NCBI GenBank assembly: GCA_016787065.1
Contig: JAEUVD010000019.1
Span: 1-64,000 of the forward strand
From: Chitinophagaceae bacterium
GTDB lineage: Bacteria > Bacteroidota > Bacteroidia > Chitinophagales > Chitinophagaceae
Direction of reading: 5' to 3'
Length of the DNA: 64,000 nucleotides
Program-made: the position numbers and the translations under genes
Shown here: positions 18,933 to 29,735 of the stretch, piece by piece
Position numbering within the stretch: position 1 is the stretch's first letter
Layout of the letters: each line of letters opens with the position of its first letter
Notes under the pieces: model-generated
Database searches by the model: none
What the model saw: only the letters and a program-made list of their open reading frames with translations
What the model was told of the DNA's origin: nothing

Positions 18933-19767
18933 GCATAGTTAAAATACAGCCTATCCAAGGTGCTAAGAAAATAAAATTATCGAGTACCAGTAAAAACCAC
19001 GTGTCGGAGTTGGTTTTCATACTTATTGGAAGACTCCAATAAAGAAGTATAACGGGTACACTGTGTATCAATAATTGCAATGAATTTACCTGATTGTATA
19101 AGAGTAAATTCGATACCATTGCGAACAATAGTAAGGCATGAAGAAAATTCAAAAGTTGCTTGGGTTGTAATTGATAGATAAAGGATGGAATACCATGCTG
19201 CGCATCGCGTTTTCTATCGCGGTAATCGAACAAAACACAAACAACATAAATAAGCATATAACGGTAGAGCCAATAAAAAATAACCGTACTTGAAATAGAT
19301 GATTCATTTACTAGAATAGGTAATACATCCATCGTGTAGATCCAGGTTATGGCCAACATGGTAGTCTTCATGCGAATATTTCTTCTAAAAAAATCAAACC
19401 AGGAAGAAGGAATTTTAGGAGCGAGGTAAACGAAGGAAGAAATAAAAACAGGCAATAACCAAACAGCTTCACGAAGCGAAAGTTGATACAAAAAATAGAG
19501 ACTACCTAAGGCGGAAAAAAATGCTAAGAAAACAAAAAGAAGATAATAACGTTTAGTAAAAGCTTCTCGTTCGTTATACAGCTGTTTCGGAGGAAGCAAC
19601 AATCCATGAAGATGATACATCGTTGAAACAGCAAAGAATAGAAAAAAGACAAGATCCTGATTCAAGTTCAAGTGAAAAAGAAAGCAGGTATATCGATACG
19701 ATACAAACAAACCAGATGCCACTACTATATTCGAGTATAACAACAGATTTCGCATAAAGGGCCACAC
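18925..19767 (-). CDS. UbiA-like polytopic membrane protein
   Basis: 280 aa with about eight hydrophobic segments. The stretch LFDYRDRKRDAQHGIPSF resembles the second aspartate-rich motif of UbiA-family prenyltransferases (D-x-R-D-x-x-x-D), which binds the prenyl diphosphate through magnesium. The first motif of the family (NxxxDxxxD near the first loop) is not evident: the matching region reads STMYHLHG. The protein may therefore be a divergent or catalytically altered relative, which is the reason for a cautious call. It converges on the dehydrogenase gene with an 8-nt overlap. Substrate and role are unknown. Confidence 0.6.
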   Translation of the reverse strand: MWPFMRNLLLYSNIVVASGLFVSYRYTCFLFHLNLNQDLVFFLFFAVSTMYHLHGLLLPPKQLYNEREAFTKRYYLLFVFLAFFSALGSLYFLYQLSLREAVWLLPVFISSFVYLAPKIPSSWFDFFRRNIRMKTTMLAITWIYTMDVLPILVNESSISSTVIFYWLYRYMLIYVVCVLFDYRDRKRDAQHGIPSFIYQLQPKQLLNFLHALLLFAMVSNLLLYNQVNSLQLLIHSVPVILLYWSLPISMKTNSDTWFLLVLDNFIFLAPWIGCILTMLT

Positions 19768-19889
19768 AGCGCGAAAATAGAACTAGTTTTCTGTATAATA
19801 GGGCTAGTATAACTCGTGGTATCCTATTTCTATTCTATACTTGAATTACAAAAATTGCAAACTCAAGCCACATAATCGTTCAAGGATTA

Positions 19890-22800
19890 TTAAGGCGTAG
19901 CGGCTCCGATTCCTGCTATAATATTGGCTTCAAGTTTTAAATAATCGAAGCCATCAACAGCACCATCACCATTCAAATCAGTTACTAAATAACCAAAATT
20001 TCCAAGAACAATATCGGGTTCCAAAAGAAGATAATCAAAACCATCTATCGCATCATCTTGATTTATATCGCCACAATAAAACCCAAAAACTCCGGGTTCT
20101 AACTCCACTTGGTTATCGCCGTAGGCTTTGTTTAAGTTGTTCGTGAAATCATAATAGGTTAACACATTGTTGATCACTACAGGTTGAGCAGACCATGTTT
20201 CAATATGGTTTCTAGAATTTACTTTTAAGTAATACGAACCATAAGCAATACCCGGAAAATCACAACCTATATAACCATAAGGATTTATAGTTGAAGTTCT
20301 GGTGCCAACCATCGTCATGGTAGATGGGTCGTACAAACTTAACGTGAGCGAATCGGCCAAACTCGGATTTGAATTAATTCCACTATTATTAATCGGTGAA
20401 TTCATCATACCACTTCCTGCATAATATCCTTGTAAAAAACACTGAACTACTACAACAGGAACCTCACAATAATTACCCGTTACAATCGGTGAACCAGTTA
20501 CCCAATTAGAGGTTGAACCCGTAAGCGCGAAATTAGTGAGAACACCATTGGTATTATTCGTACTTGAAAAGAGTGTATTGTTTGAAAGATTATTTCCAGA
20601 AGCAAAACCATCATTAAAATGATATACATTGATTAGGTTATCTTGAGGAGTAAATATTTCACAATTCATGTATTGTTGTATTTGTGCCGCGCTCCGTTCT
20701 ACATTCCAAATTCTCACTTCATCAAGCAACACATCGGCATAACTGGAACCATCACCTATCCACGCTCCTAAACTTAAGGGTACTTGAGTAGGGCTTATAG
20801 AACCAACCAAAGGAGCATTACCCACTAACGTTCCGTTTAAATACAAGGTATGATTTCCATTGCTGTAAACAATGGCAATATGATTCCAACCATACCCCGG
20901 TGATATGTTGCTTTGCAGCGAATTAGCACATCCACCATACGGCATCCAAACTAGTTTGCCTATTGCGGGGTCAGGGTGACTCAACCCTAAAACTTGATTG
21001 CTAAAACTATTATTCAATTGCCTTCCCATTACACAACCGTAGGTAGCGCAAGCACTCATATCTTGATTCGTACCAACCCATTTAACCCACATTTCAATAG
21101 TTCCGGATTGTAAATTGGCCAATCCTCCACCATCGGAAATTTCAACATAATCATCAAGGCCATCAAATTTTAAACAAGTAGCAGCACCTTGTGAAAGACA
21201 AGTGTCTGTTAAAACAAGCGTATTACTTTTTTGTAACACCGTATCATAATAAATATAGTTATTGAATTCTTCGCAATACACTTCATCCAAAGAGTTCAAC
21301 GACGATGTAGTAAAAATTGGGCTCGTACTTGTTTGAACGTTAATTCCATTGACATAGAATTTATAATAAGAAAGTGGTGCTGAGTAGCCGGATTGGGCAG
21401 TAAAGGTTACAGCCTGGCCTGCACAAACATTAGTAGAAGAAGCCGATAAACTTGGAGGCGAATTAAATGGCATATACAGTACATTTCCAAAATAAGGTGT
21501 GTTTGGAAAACTTCCCACGGTAAGTCCGTTGTATAATCCTAATGTAGTTATACTTTCATTCGGCACCACAATGCCAGGACCTCCGATGGTATTTGTATTA
21601 AAACTATAATAGGCTCGTAAATACGGGTCGTTGGAATTTATATCGCTATGAAGTAGATGATACACTTCTTCCTGAGAAACTTGCTTATCCCATATACTCA
21701 CATCATCCATCGTTCCCGGAAAATTACGATCCGATACACTACCAATACCCATGCAGAGATTACCGTGTGTTGAAGGCCAATAGGTATTTGAATTTTCAAA
21801 TATTTTTATGCCATTGGTATAACCTGTAACTGTATTATTTGGTTTATCCCAGGTTAGTACAATATGATAGTTCTGATTTGGAACCAGTCCGTTGGGAATG
21901 AGTTGATGTAAATTGTAACTACTACCATTACTTGAAACAATAGCTACCAAACCACCTCCATATACCTGAAAGCTAAAACCTGCATCGATTGTACTTCCAT
22001 TATTTTGAAAGTTTGTACTTAACACATTAGGATAAGTTCCCTGACCGGTCCAATTAAAAATAAACGAAATAGAACCCTCGTCCGTACAGGTGCCAATATT
22101 TCCGGCAGTAACATAGTCTGTTGAACCGTTTAAAACCATGCGAGAGGGCAAATTGCATTCTCCAATTACAGCGTTGTTATCGTTGCAATCGTTATACCCT
22201 AAGATGCCGGTTTTTATGTAATTGGGCCCCGGACTGGCGCATTGGTGGATTGCAGAACCTACGGTATAAAAATCACCATCGTTATCTAAATACCAGCTAT
22301 CCGAATTTGAAATTTGCAGATGGAACCCTTGGTAACAACATTGCGTATTAATTGCTTTCACTGCGATAACATTCACAGCATTAGGAATCAGATAGAAGGA
22401 TACATTTATATCAACATACTCTGGCCCTGCTAGGTTATTGGTATCTTGTACTACGAGGTTGCCATTGATATAGATTTCCATATCATCATCGATTACAGCA
22501 CCTAAAAGTACCTGACAAAGATTATTACTTACATAAAATGATTTTCGTAGATAAGCCGTATTACTTTGCGATGCTGAAACGTTATTCCAAATAAATTTAG
22601 CCCCAGTTTGGTTATTAAATGTTCCCGTAGATAATTCTAAGGCATTACCCCAGAGTTGGTCGTTGAACGTGGGCAGTTCCCAGTTCGGATACAATGTATC
22701 GGTTGCCTTCCATGTAGTATCCGTAGTTAAAAAACTGAATTCGCCGGGGTTAATACCGGGATTCGTATCGTCGAAATCTCCACCTCCTAGAATACCGGAA

Positions 22801-23990
22801 GCGGTTACATAATTTAAACCCGGATTATAGCAATTGGCTATTGGCTGTCCGGTATAATAGTGATCGCCATCCGCATCCAAATACCATAGAATAGTGGTTA
22901 GTGAAGGCACCAATTGGTTTAACATGTTTCCCGTTCCAAGTTCTCCGAAAGCATTATTACCCCACAACCATAATTCAGCATTACTATTCAAACTCGTAGA
23001 ATGAATTCCACCACATGAAACCGAAACGGTGGTCAAACAACTAGGACAAACAGGTGTAAATTGAGAAGTACTAGTCATGGAATTATCACCCAATTGTCCG
23101 TAGGTATTATCGCCGGTTGCATGTAAGGCAAAATCAGCTGTCATGCCTATCGAATGATTTAACCCTGTTGAAATTTTTATCCAATTGCTTGCCGTTCCAA
23201 CCTGCGTTGGAGTTAGAACCATTGAACTTATAGGAAGCCCAAGCTGACCGCTGGTATTATTTCCCCAAGCCCAAAGCGTGCCGTTATTTCTAATACCGAA
23301 TGAATGTGTTTCACCTGCGGCAATCGAATTCCAAGTAAAAGAACCCAGTTGCTGAGGCGTGCTTACCGCCAAGGTATTTCCAAATCCTAACTGACTGTTT
23401 CCACTACCTCCCCAAACCCAAAGGGTACCATTTTGTTTAATAGCCATACTATGTGCATTACCGGCAACCACTTGTTGCCAGTCGGTTGCTGAACCAACCT
23501 GAACAGGCACTAAATTATTACCACCCAATCGGCCGAGTTGTCCTTGCGCATTATCGCCCCACGACCACAAGGTTCCGTCATTTTTTATCGCTAGCGAATG
23601 ACTATTGCCAACGGCCAAGGCCTGCCAGTTATTATCCAATCCAACTTGTACTGGTGCTAGATGTGGAAGTAACGAGTTATCGCCAAGTTGCCCAGCGCTG
23701 TTATTACCCCAAGCCCAGAGGGTTCCGTTCGATTGCAACGCAAGGTTGTGATTATACCCTGTAGCAATTTTTACCCAGTTACTGGCTGTACCAATTTGCA
23801 CTGCCGATAATCTTGTGGTCGTAGTTCCATCACCCAATTGCCCAAGATCATTTTTCCCCCAAGCCCAGAGCGTTCCATCCGATTTAATAGCTATGGTATG
23901 GCTCCATCCTGCGGCTACTTCTATCCAACATTGAGCTTTGATTTTTTGAATGCTTAGGAGTACAAAAAGTACCAAGATTATTTTCTTCAT
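19890..23990 (-). CDS. Giant secreted RCC1-repeat/LamG protein with dockerin-like C terminus
   Basis: 1366 aa with a signal peptide ([20 protein letters not shown]). Residues about 21-390 are at least six RCC1-type repeats of the form [23 protein letters not shown]. Next comes a region with [13 protein letters not shown] calcium-loop-like motifs, then two LamG/concanavalin-like domains (about 640-820 and 990-1175). The last roughly 190 residues form a module shared with the proteins at 32590 and 51576: a beta-rich part with [11 protein letters not shown] and [13 protein letters not shown], then two dockerin-like loops ([20 protein letters not shown] and [17 protein letters not shown]) ending GIGAATP. 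It is probably a surface adhesin or matrix protein. It is divergent from the kinase gene at 24158 across a palindromic operator. Confidence 0.85.
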   Translation of the reverse strand: MKKIILVLFVLLSIQKIKAQCWIEVAAGWSHTIAIKSDGTLWAWGKNDLGQLGDGTTTTRLSAVQIGTASNWVKIATGYNHNLALQSNGTLWAWGNNSAGQLGDNSLLPHLAPVQVGLDNNWQALAVGNSHSLAIKNDGTLWSWGDNAQGQLGRLGGNNLVPVQVGSATDWQQVVAGNAHSMAIKQNGTLWVWGGSGNSQLGFGNTLAVSTPQQLGSFTWNSIAAGETHSFGIRNNGTLWAWGNNTSGQLGLPISSMVLTPTQVGTASNWIKISTGLNHSIGMTADFALHATGDNTYGQLGDNSMTSTSQFTPVCPSCLTTVSVSCGGIHSTSLNSNAELWLWGNNAFGELGTGNMLNQLVPSLTTILWYLDADGDHYYTGQPIANCYNPGLNYVTASGILGGGDFDDTNPGINPGEFSFLTTDTTWKATDTLYPNWELPTFNDQLWGNALELSTGTFNNQTGAKFIWNNVSASQSNTAYLRKSFYVSNNLCQVLLGAVIDDDMEIYINGNLVVQDTNNLAGPEYVDINVSFYLIPNAVNVIAVKAINTQCCYQGFHLQISNSDSWYLDNDGDFYTVGSAIHQCASPGPNYIKTGILGYNDCNDNNAVIGECNLPSRMVLNGSTDYVTAGNIGTCTDEGSISFIFNWTGQGTYPNVLSTNFQNNGSTIDAGFSFQVYGGGLVAIVSSNGSSYNLHQLIPNGLVPNQNYHIVLTWDKPNNTVTGYTNGIKIFENSNTYWPSTHGNLCMGIGSVSDRNFPGTMDDVSIWDKQVSQEEVYHLLHSDINSNDPYLRAYYSFNTNTIGGPGIVVPNESITTLGLYNGLTVGSFPNTPYFGNVLYMPFNSPPSLSASSTNVCAGQAVTFTAQSGYSAPLSYYKFYVNGINVQTSTSPIFTTSSLNSLDEVYCEEFNNYIYYDTVLQKSNTLVLTDTCLSQGAATCLKFDGLDDYVEISDGGGLANLQSGTIEMWVKWVGTNQDMSACATYGCVMGRQLNNSFSNQVLGLSHPDPAIGKLVWMPYGGCANSLQSNISPGYGWNHIAIVYSNGNHTLYLNGTLVGNAPLVGSISPTQVPLSLGAWIGDGSSYADVLLDEVRIWNVERSAAQIQQYMNCEIFTPQDNLINVYHFNDGFASGNNLSNNTLFSSTNNTNGVLTNFALTGSTSNWVTGSPIVTGNYCEVPVVVVQCFLQGYYAGSGMMNSPINNSGINSNPSLADSLTLSLYDPSTMTMVGTRTSTINPYGYIGCDFPGIAYGSYYLKVNSRNHIETWSAQPVVINNVLTYYDFTNNLNKAYGDNQVELEPGVFGFYCGDINQDDAIDGFDYLLLEPDIVLGNFGYLVTDLNGDGAVDGFDYLKLEANIIAGIGAATP

Positions 23991-24022
23991 ACGAACTGAT
24001 TTTATAAGATAGAAATGAAATA

Positions 24023-24054
24023 CAAAACTAAAGGTGGTAGCTGCAATGAATCAA
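24023..24054 (-). promoter_or_regulatory. Candidate promoter of the RCC1/LamG protein gene
   Basis: On the minus strand TTG (24054-24052) is followed after 21 nt by TAGTTTTG (24030-24023), a perfect match to the Bacteroidota -7 element TAnnTTTG. It lies 32 nt upstream of the start codon at 23990. Confidence 0.55.
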
Positions 24055-24079
24055 TCCTGCAAATCAGGCATTTTTGTGC

Positions 24080-24097
24080 ATCCCCTAAACAGGGGAT
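24080..24097. promoter_or_regulatory. Palindromic operator between divergent promoters
   Basis: ATCCCCTAAACAGGGGAT is a perfect inverted repeat with 7-bp arms and a 4-nt spacer. It lies between TAGTTTTG elements facing both ways (24030-24023 minus; 24134-24141 plus). NarL/LuxR-type regulators bind such two-half-site palindromes, so the regulator at 26110 is a likely binder; this last point is inference. Confidence 0.65.
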
Positions 24098-24133
24098 ATT
24101 TCGAGTGGATGATACTTTGTTTAGCTAATTAAT

Positions 24134-24141
24134 TAGTTTTG
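24134..24141 (+). promoter_or_regulatory. Candidate -7 element of the kinase-regulator operon
   Basis: TAGTTTTG matches TAnnTTTG perfectly and lies 16 nt upstream of the kinase ATG at 24158. No TTG sits at the ideal -33 spacing (the nearest TTTG, at 24116, is only 14 nt away), which fits a promoter that needs an activator. Confidence 0.45.
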
Positions 24142-24157
24142 TACGAACATATAACCT

Positions 24158-26113
24158 ATGTATCGCCGTTTACTAACTCTTTTTTATGTTTTCTTTTTTA
24201 CAACCTTACGTGCACAACAAGATACTACTTTAATAACACTCTATCGTTTACCAGATGATAGTAACAAACTAAAAAAAATATTATCTCTTGGAGAGGCATT
24301 AGAAGACAAAGACACCATACAGAGTTATAAATTATATCAAGAAGCATTAAGATTAAGTACAGACCTGAAGTTGTATTACTATCAAAGCAGAACCTTAAAT
24401 AATTTAGGAATACTATCGAGAAAGAAGATGGATTTTCAGAGTGCTCTTCTGTATTATACTAAAAGTATTGCAGCGGCTGAACGTATACCCGATGAACTAC
24501 GCGTTGCTTCAGCACAAACAAATATTGCCAATGTTCTAATAAAACTAAATCAACTTGAAGAAGCTGCAACTTATTTTCAGCGCTCTATCGTTACGTATGA
24601 AAAAGTAAAAGCTTCAAAGCAACATATACAGGCATTGTGTGGGTTAGGTATACTTTACCAGCAACAAGGTTTGACTAGAAATAGTATTGATGTATTGAAG
24701 AAAGCAATTACCAAGGCACATGAAATCGGTTCTGATGAACAATTACTAAAATGTTATAATACTATTTCGGTTTCGTATTTCAATTGTTCAGGATTGAAAG
24801 AATATTTAAACGCTTGTTTTCAATCACTGTACTACTGCCGACGTGTGGGAACGTCTTCGGATTTTTGCATTGTGTATAACAACATAGCAAGCTATTATGT
24901 CAATCAGAAAAAATATCAATTGGCGCAACTTTATTCCGATTCATCTGTTCTGATTGCTAATCAACTTCAATTGCCGGAACTTACTATACAAACCAAAATG
25001 CAGCGAGCCAATATTGCTTGTGAAATGAAACAATTTCAATTTGCGCATCAATTATTGGATGAAATTAAACCGCTCATTAAGTCAACCAAATCTTGGAAAG
25101 TACAAAGCGATTATCAAAAATCATGCTATCGATTAACTAGAGCCGAAGGAAATAAAGACAGCGCAATAATTCATTTATCTAAACGCATCGAATACGTTGA
25201 TTCTTTAACCAATTCCAAAGCGATAGCTTATAATTTGGAATTAGACCGGAAGTATGAAACCAGAAAAAAAGAATTAGAAATAAAGCAACTACAGAAGGAT
25301 CGACAATTCAACTCGATTCTGCTGAAGCAGAAAAATTATTTTCTACTAGGTAGTTTGCTCGGGTTGCTATTATTGGGAATTATTACCTTTCTACTTTACC
25401 TTAACACAAAACGTAAGCAGCGTATTTCTAAGCAAACTATTCTGAGTTTGCAACAAGAAAAAAAGTTAAAAACAGCTGGTGAAATTTTGCAGGCTCAGGA
25501 GGATGAACGCAAACGTTTTGCGAAAGACTTGCACGATGGTTTAGGAAGTTTGCTCAGTGGCGTAAAACTATCCTTGTCTTCCATTCAAGGCGCTCAAATA
25601 ATTCCGGAACAAAGTGTACGTATATTAAATTCAAGTTTACAGCAACTGGATAACGCTATCCATGAAATTCGTGTGGTAGCTCATAATATGATGCCTGAAA
25701 GTTTAGAGCGATTCGGGCTGGTTGAAGCATTGCAAAATATATGTTCCAATTTACAAACATCTTCAGCAATTAGCATTCATTTCGAGGCCTTACATATAAA
25801 AAAACGGTTACCCAAAGAACTCGAAATTGTTAGTTATCGAATTTTGCAAGAGCTGTTAAACAATGCTATTAAACATAGTTCCTGTCATCAAATTATTGTT
25901 CAACTAAGCGAATATGATACGCATATTCATCTCTTAGTAGAAGACGATGGAATTGGTTTTAACAATAATGGTAATTTTGGTGGCATGGGATTAAAAAACA
26001 TACAAGCTCGAGCAGAATATATGAATGGAACTGTTAACATTCGAACACAACCTAATCAGGGATGTTCCATTCTCATCGAATTTCCATTACCTGATAACCC
26101 TACTCAATTATGA
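24158..26113 (+). CDS. TPR-containing NarL-type sensor histidine kinase
   Basis: 651 aa. A signal peptide (about 1-19) leads into an extracytoplasmic TPR array (about 50-350), a single transmembrane helix (about 393-415) and a cytoplasmic HisKA_3 dimerisation domain with phosphoacceptor H459 in KDLHDGLGSLLSG. The HATPase_c domain follows, with an N box (LQELLNNAIKHS), a G1 box (VEDDGIGF) and a G2 box (GGMGLKNI). It senses an unknown signal through the TPR region. Its stop overlaps the ATG of the next gene (ATGA at 26110), a NarL-type regulator, so the two are translationally coupled partners. The divergent neighbour is the RCC1/LamG surface protein, a plausible target. Confidence 0.95.
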   Translation: MYRRLLTLFYVFFFTTLRAQQDTTLITLYRLPDDSNKLKKILSLGEALEDKDTIQSYKLYQEALRLSTDLKLYYYQSRTLNNLGILSRKKMDFQSALLYYTKSIAAAERIPDELRVASAQTNIANVLIKLNQLEEAATYFQRSIVTYEKVKASKQHIQALCGLGILYQQQGLTRNSIDVLKKAITKAHEIGSDEQLLKCYNTISVSYFNCSGLKEYLNACFQSLYYCRRVGTSSDFCIVYNNIASYYVNQKKYQLAQLYSDSSVLIANQLQLPELTIQTKMQRANIACEMKQFQFAHQLLDEIKPLIKSTKSWKVQSDYQKSCYRLTRAEGNKDSAIIHLSKRIEYVDSLTNSKAIAYNLELDRKYETRKKELEIKQLQKDRQFNSILLKQKNYFLLGSLLGLLLLGIITFLLYLNTKRKQRISKQTILSLQQEKKLKTAGEILQAQEDERKRFAKDLHDGLGSLLSGVKLSLSSIQGAQIIPEQSVRILNSSLQQLDNAIHEIRVVAHNMMPESLERFGLVEALQNICSNLQTSSAISIHFEALHIKKRLPKELEIVSYRILQELLNNAIKHSSCHQIIVQLSEYDTHIHLLVEDDGIGFNNNGNFGGMGLKNIQARAEYMNGTVNIRTQPNQGCSILIEFPLPDNPTQL

Positions 26114-26727
26114 TTAATATTTTACTTGTGGATGATCATCCAATGGTACTTGCGGGCATGGAAGCTATATTTTTAGGTCATGAAAATTACGTTGTTAAAG
26201 GCAAAGCACAAACAGCTTTTGAAGCACTGGCTATTTTAAAACGAGATGCAATAGACTTGGTTATTACGGATATTCACTTACCGGAAATTAATGGCATAGA
26301 TTTATGTAAAAAGATTAGTAAAGAATTTCCGAAAGTAAAAATAGTTGGCATGAGTACGTTTTCAGATAAGAGTTATGTAAGTAGTATGATACAACATGGA
26401 GCATCCGGTTACTTAACTAAAACCGCAGGAATAGAGGAAATTTTTGCTGTTCTTGATTCGGCTCTTCGTAACGAAATAAATATTAAAGTAAGTGATCTGA
26501 ATTCCAACACCTTTAAAACAAGCAGTCCTATTCCAATTATTACAACGAGAGAGAAAGAAATATTGTTACTAATTTCTCAAGGATTTACCAATAAAGAAAT
26601 TGCAGATCAGTTGTATGTTAGTGTAAATACAGTGGATAGTCATCGCAAAAATTTACTAACCAAATTCAACGTGCAAAATAGTGCGTCCTTAATAGCGAGT
26701 GCCGGTAAATTTGGTTATTTAGAATGA
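26110..26727 (+). CDS. NarL/LuxR-family response regulator
   Basis: 205 aa. The receiver domain (about 1-120) has D8/D9, phosphoacceptor D54 in VITDIHLPEING, and a conserved lysine in GYLTKTAG. The C-terminal LuxR-type helix-turn-helix (about 140-203) reads TTREKEILLLISQGFTNKEI and NTVDSHRKNLLTKF in part, the standard recognition helix. The start codon overlaps the kinase stop by 4 nt. It most likely binds the palindrome at 24080-24097 and controls its own operon and the RCC1/LamG gene; this is inferred from position and symmetry. Confidence 0.95.
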   Translation: MINILLVDDHPMVLAGMEAIFLGHENYVVKGKAQTAFEALAILKRDAIDLVITDIHLPEINGIDLCKKISKEFPKVKIVGMSTFSDKSYVSSMIQHGASGYLTKTAGIEEIFAVLDSALRNEINIKVSDLNSNTFKTSSPIPIITTREKEILLLISQGFTNKEIADQLYVSVNTVDSHRKNLLTKFNVQNSASLIASAGKFGYLE

Positions 26728-26869
26728 TTGAAAATACTTTACTGGTAATATGTTATTCGAAGCATGTGTGATAAAGTTATTCCTCTATCGGTTGATAAAA
26801 ATTGTTATGATTCAACTGTTTATTTCCTTTACTATTTAATAGTTTATAGAGAACCTAGTGTTCTTATAG

Positions 26870-28906
26870 TTACACATTAATTTTCTTTAACAGCAACGTA
26901 TAATTTGTACCTAAACCTTCCGTTGATTGTACCTTAACAACACCACCTAACTCCTCTACCCTATTTTGAATATTCGTAATTCCATGCCCTCGTTTAACCT
27001 CATTCAACTTAAACCCTATGCCATTGTCCTTAATTGAAATTCCTATACCATCTTCGTCTCGGAAAAAAGATAGCTGTATTTGAGTTGCATTAGAATATTT
27101 AATTGTATTATGAATTATCTCTTTACAAATAAGTAAAATTTGTCTCCTATGATTCGTATCCAACACATTAGTTTTTGTTTCTTCCTTATAATCTGTCAGC
27201 AATTGAATATTCTTGGATAATAACATATTCTCCATTTGCTTGTGAAGGTGTTGTAGTAATTTGTCTACTGTATTATTATCGGGGGAAACCATCCAAATTA
27301 AATCACTAATACTATCAACCATACTAATAGATTGTTGTCTGATTAGGTTGATCCATTCGATAGCTTCATGCGCATTACCACTACTTATTTTGTCGGAAGC
27401 CGCATCGCTATATATTGCAATACCACTTAACGAAGAACCAATATCATCATGCAGATCTCTACTGAAACGCAATCGTTCTTCAAATAGTGCTTTTTCCTTC
27501 TCCAATTTCTTACGTTTAAAAAATAAATAGAAACTCATACAAGAAAAAATAAAGATGCAGGCGGTTGCCAAATAGGCAATATTTCTTTGCTTATTTTTAG
27601 AGGATATCAACGCTTGACTAAAATAACTATTTTGCCGCAAACTATCAATTTGCATTTGCTTTTGCTTGCTTTCAAATTGAACACTTAACTGATGAATTGT
27701 TTCCTCTGATTGCTGGTTAAATATGGAATCTTTTAGGGAAGCTGAAAGTTTCTTGAATTCATATGCTTTTTTATATTCCTGACGTTTGTCATAAACTTCA
27801 GCTAAACCATCATAGGCTAACTGTCTGCTTTCTTTATCCTCCTCATTAATTAACAAAGAGCGTTTAAAGTAATTCTCGGATGCTATGTAATTTCCTTGGT
27901 TCAAATAGGCTGTTCCTATTTGTTGATACAATCCACATAATGCAAAATCATTTCCATATTCATTACATGCTTCAATACCTTTTTGGTAATAGAAAATTGC
28001 ACGATCTAATTTTCTTTGGTTGAATTGGATATCTCCCTTGCTCCGATAAATATGTCCTAGGCGCCAATAATTTTTAATTTCATTGGATTTAGTTTTTGCC
28101 AAATCCAAATGCACATCAGCTGCACTATCGTCATGAATATTCAAAAGATTATCAGCAAGATTCGTGTGTATTAGGATGATGTTGCTCGGATCATTAGTTT
28201 CTTCGGCAAGCGGAAGAGCCATATTCAAATATTGAATAGCTTTTTGATATTCCTTCATGGCCATAGCAATTGTAGATAAATTAATTAAAAAACCTGCTTT
28301 GGCATTTTTATTTTTCAATTTGTCGGATAAGGCTATTCCCTGATTCGCATAAAAACTGCTACTATCATAATTACTCAAATAATAATGAATATTACCTAAG
28401 GCATGATAAATCCACATGATTGTTGTACTCCGTTCGAAATCGTTTAATGAGGTTGTATTACTTATTGTTTGTTTGGCTTGTTGTAAATAATGCAAGGCAC
28501 TGTCGTATTCCGTTTTTGCGATGTACACATTAGCGATATTCGTGAGTTCACTTACGATGGCCTTCTTATTGTTCACTATTTTAAATTCCTGTACGGCCTT
28601 CTTCAGTAGCACCATGGCGCTATCGGTATTTTCATTTAAGAGTAATCCGGCCATGGCACGATAATAACATCCGAAACCGTAATGATAAGTTGAGTTCTTT
28701 AATAACCGAAACGATTCCCTCGCAAAAATCAATCCTGAATCGGTATCCCCTTTTCGATATTCAAAGGCTATTTCGTTGAGCACATCAATTTTTTTCTGTG
28801 GAACGGTTGATGTTTTTAGTATGTGATGCAGGCTATCTAAATAACTGGTTTGCGCGTACGAATAAACGTAAACGAAACACAATAATAGAAATAGGACTTT
28901 TTTCAT
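26870..28906 (-). CDS. TPR-containing NarL-type sensor histidine kinase
   Basis: 678 aa from the ATG at 28906, chosen because it begins a good signal peptide (MKKVLFLLLCFVYVYSYAQ); the longer frame adds 20 residues before it. Several TPR repeats (about 80-390) precede a transmembrane helix (about 443-463). The HisKA_3 domain has H486 in SRDLHDDIGSSLSG, and the HATPase_c domain shows IKDNGIGF and RGHGITNI. Its partner is the divergently transcribed regulator at 29011, reached across a short shared regulatory region holding a palindrome at 28960. It converges with the first two-component operon. The signal is unknown. Confidence 0.95.
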   Translation of the reverse strand: MKKVLFLLLCFVYVYSYAQTSYLDSLHHILKTSTVPQKKIDVLNEIAFEYRKGDTDSGLIFARESFRLLKNSTYHYGFGCYYRAMAGLLLNENTDSAMVLLKKAVQEFKIVNNKKAIVSELTNIANVYIAKTEYDSALHYLQQAKQTISNTTSLNDFERSTTIMWIYHALGNIHYYLSNYDSSSFYANQGIALSDKLKNKNAKAGFLINLSTIAMAMKEYQKAIQYLNMALPLAEETNDPSNIILIHTNLADNLLNIHDDSAADVHLDLAKTKSNEIKNYWRLGHIYRSKGDIQFNQRKLDRAIFYYQKGIEACNEYGNDFALCGLYQQIGTAYLNQGNYIASENYFKRSLLINEEDKESRQLAYDGLAEVYDKRQEYKKAYEFKKLSASLKDSIFNQQSEETIHQLSVQFESKQKQMQIDSLRQNSYFSQALISSKNKQRNIAYLATACIFIFSCMSFYLFFKRKKLEKEKALFEERLRFSRDLHDDIGSSLSGIAIYSDAASDKISSGNAHEAIEWINLIRQQSISMVDSISDLIWMVSPDNNTVDKLLQHLHKQMENMLLSKNIQLLTDYKEETKTNVLDTNHRRQILLICKEIIHNTIKYSNATQIQLSFFRDEDGIGISIKDNGIGFKLNEVKRGHGITNIQNRVEELGGVVKVQSTEGLGTNYTLLLKKINV

Positions 28907-28958
28907 GGTAATACAAATGCAGGTATAGAATCTTAAGAAAAAATAAATGTATTCAACA

Positions 28959-29006
28959 TTTACCATTTTTGGTAATACAAAGCTATATAAAGGTGTACTA
29001 TGTTTG
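28959..29006 (+). promoter_or_regulatory. Palindromic operator A and -7 element before the response regulator
   Basis: TTACCATTTTTGGTAA (28960-28975) is a 6-4-6 inverted repeat, the core of the same 18-bp site seen perfectly at 29688 and 31449. Counting the 18-bp site as 28959-28976, exactly 22 nt separate it from TATGTTTG (28999-29006), a perfect TAnnTTTG. The -7 element ends only 4 nt before the ATG at 29011, so transcripts would be leaderless or nearly so, which is a reason for caution. Confidence 0.6.
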
Positions 29007-29010
29007 CTTT

Positions 29011-29652
29011 ATGATAATAAGAGTGGCTTTATATGAAGATAACAAGTTCGTTCGTCAATCGTTGGAATCTTGCGTGGCAGGTTGCGATGATTTCTTACTA
29101 GTTGGTTCTTATAGTAACGCCAAACATATTCTGGAAGAAGTTGCATCGGTTGAACCTGATGTGCTTGTAATGGATATACAAATGCCCGGAATAAATGGTA
29201 TTGAGGCGGTGAAACGAGTTAAATCCAACTATCCGAAAATAACCATACTCATGCAAACCGTCTTCGATGACGAAAAGCATGTTTTTGAAGCTATACAAGT
29301 GGGTGCTAGTGGTTATGTATTAAAGCAAAATAGTTATTTATTGTTGCCTCAGTATATCCGAGATGCGTATGCCGGTGGAGCGCCTTTATCGCCATCGGTT
29401 GCTAAATTATTTATTCAGCGGTTCAAAACCTCACATCGAAAAACAGCTTCCGAATTTGATTTATCGCCGAAGGAAGCTGAAGTATTAAGTTATTTAGTGA
29501 AAGGGATGTCGTATAAAATGATTGCCTCTGAAATGAATATTATCTACGATACCGTACGTGCTCATATGAAGAAAATATACTTCAAACTACACGTTGAGTC
29601 GATGACTGAAGCCGTAGCCAAGGCCTTACAGCATAAACTATTTGAGGAATAA
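29011..29652 (+). CDS. NarL/LuxR-family response regulator
   Basis: 213 aa from the ATG at 29011; the longer in-frame TTG start adds 14 residues unlike a receiver domain, whereas IIRVALYEDN is a normal first strand. Phosphoacceptor D55 lies in VLVMDIQMPG. The receiver ends near 125, and the C-terminal LuxR-type helix-turn-helix has SPKEAEVLSYLVKGMSYKMI and YDTVRAHMKKIYFKL. The usual lysine is in GYVLKQNS. Its kinase is the divergent gene at 26870-28906. Palindromes of one sequence lie upstream of this gene and of the two transcription units that follow, so it probably autoregulates and controls the secreted proteins at 29746 and 31516-36894. Confidence 0.93.
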   Translation: MIIRVALYEDNKFVRQSLESCVAGCDDFLLVGSYSNAKHILEEVASVEPDVLVMDIQMPGINGIEAVKRVKSNYPKITILMQTVFDDEKHVFEAIQVGASGYVLKQNSYLLLPQYIRDAYAGGAPLSPSVAKLFIQRFKTSHRKTASEFDLSPKEAEVLSYLVKGMSYKMIASEMNIIYDTVRAHMKKIYFKLHVESMTEAVAKALQHKLFEE

Positions 29653-29687
29653 TTGATTGGTGCTTTATTCATTATCTCGGTACATCG

Positions 29688-29735
29688 ATTACCACTTTTG
29701 GTAATTGCACGGGGTGATTATTCCTTGGAAATTTG
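29688..29735 (+). promoter_or_regulatory. Palindromic operator B with promoter before the crystallin-domain gene
   Basis: ATTACCACTTTTGGTAAT (29688-29705) is a perfect 7-4-7 inverted repeat. It overlaps a TTG (29705-29707) that stands 20 nt before GAAATTTG (29728-29735), a 6/8 match to TAnnTTTG. The site-to--7 gap is 22 nt, the same as at sites A and C. An operator abutting the -33 element fits a class II-like activator position. Confidence 0.7.
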
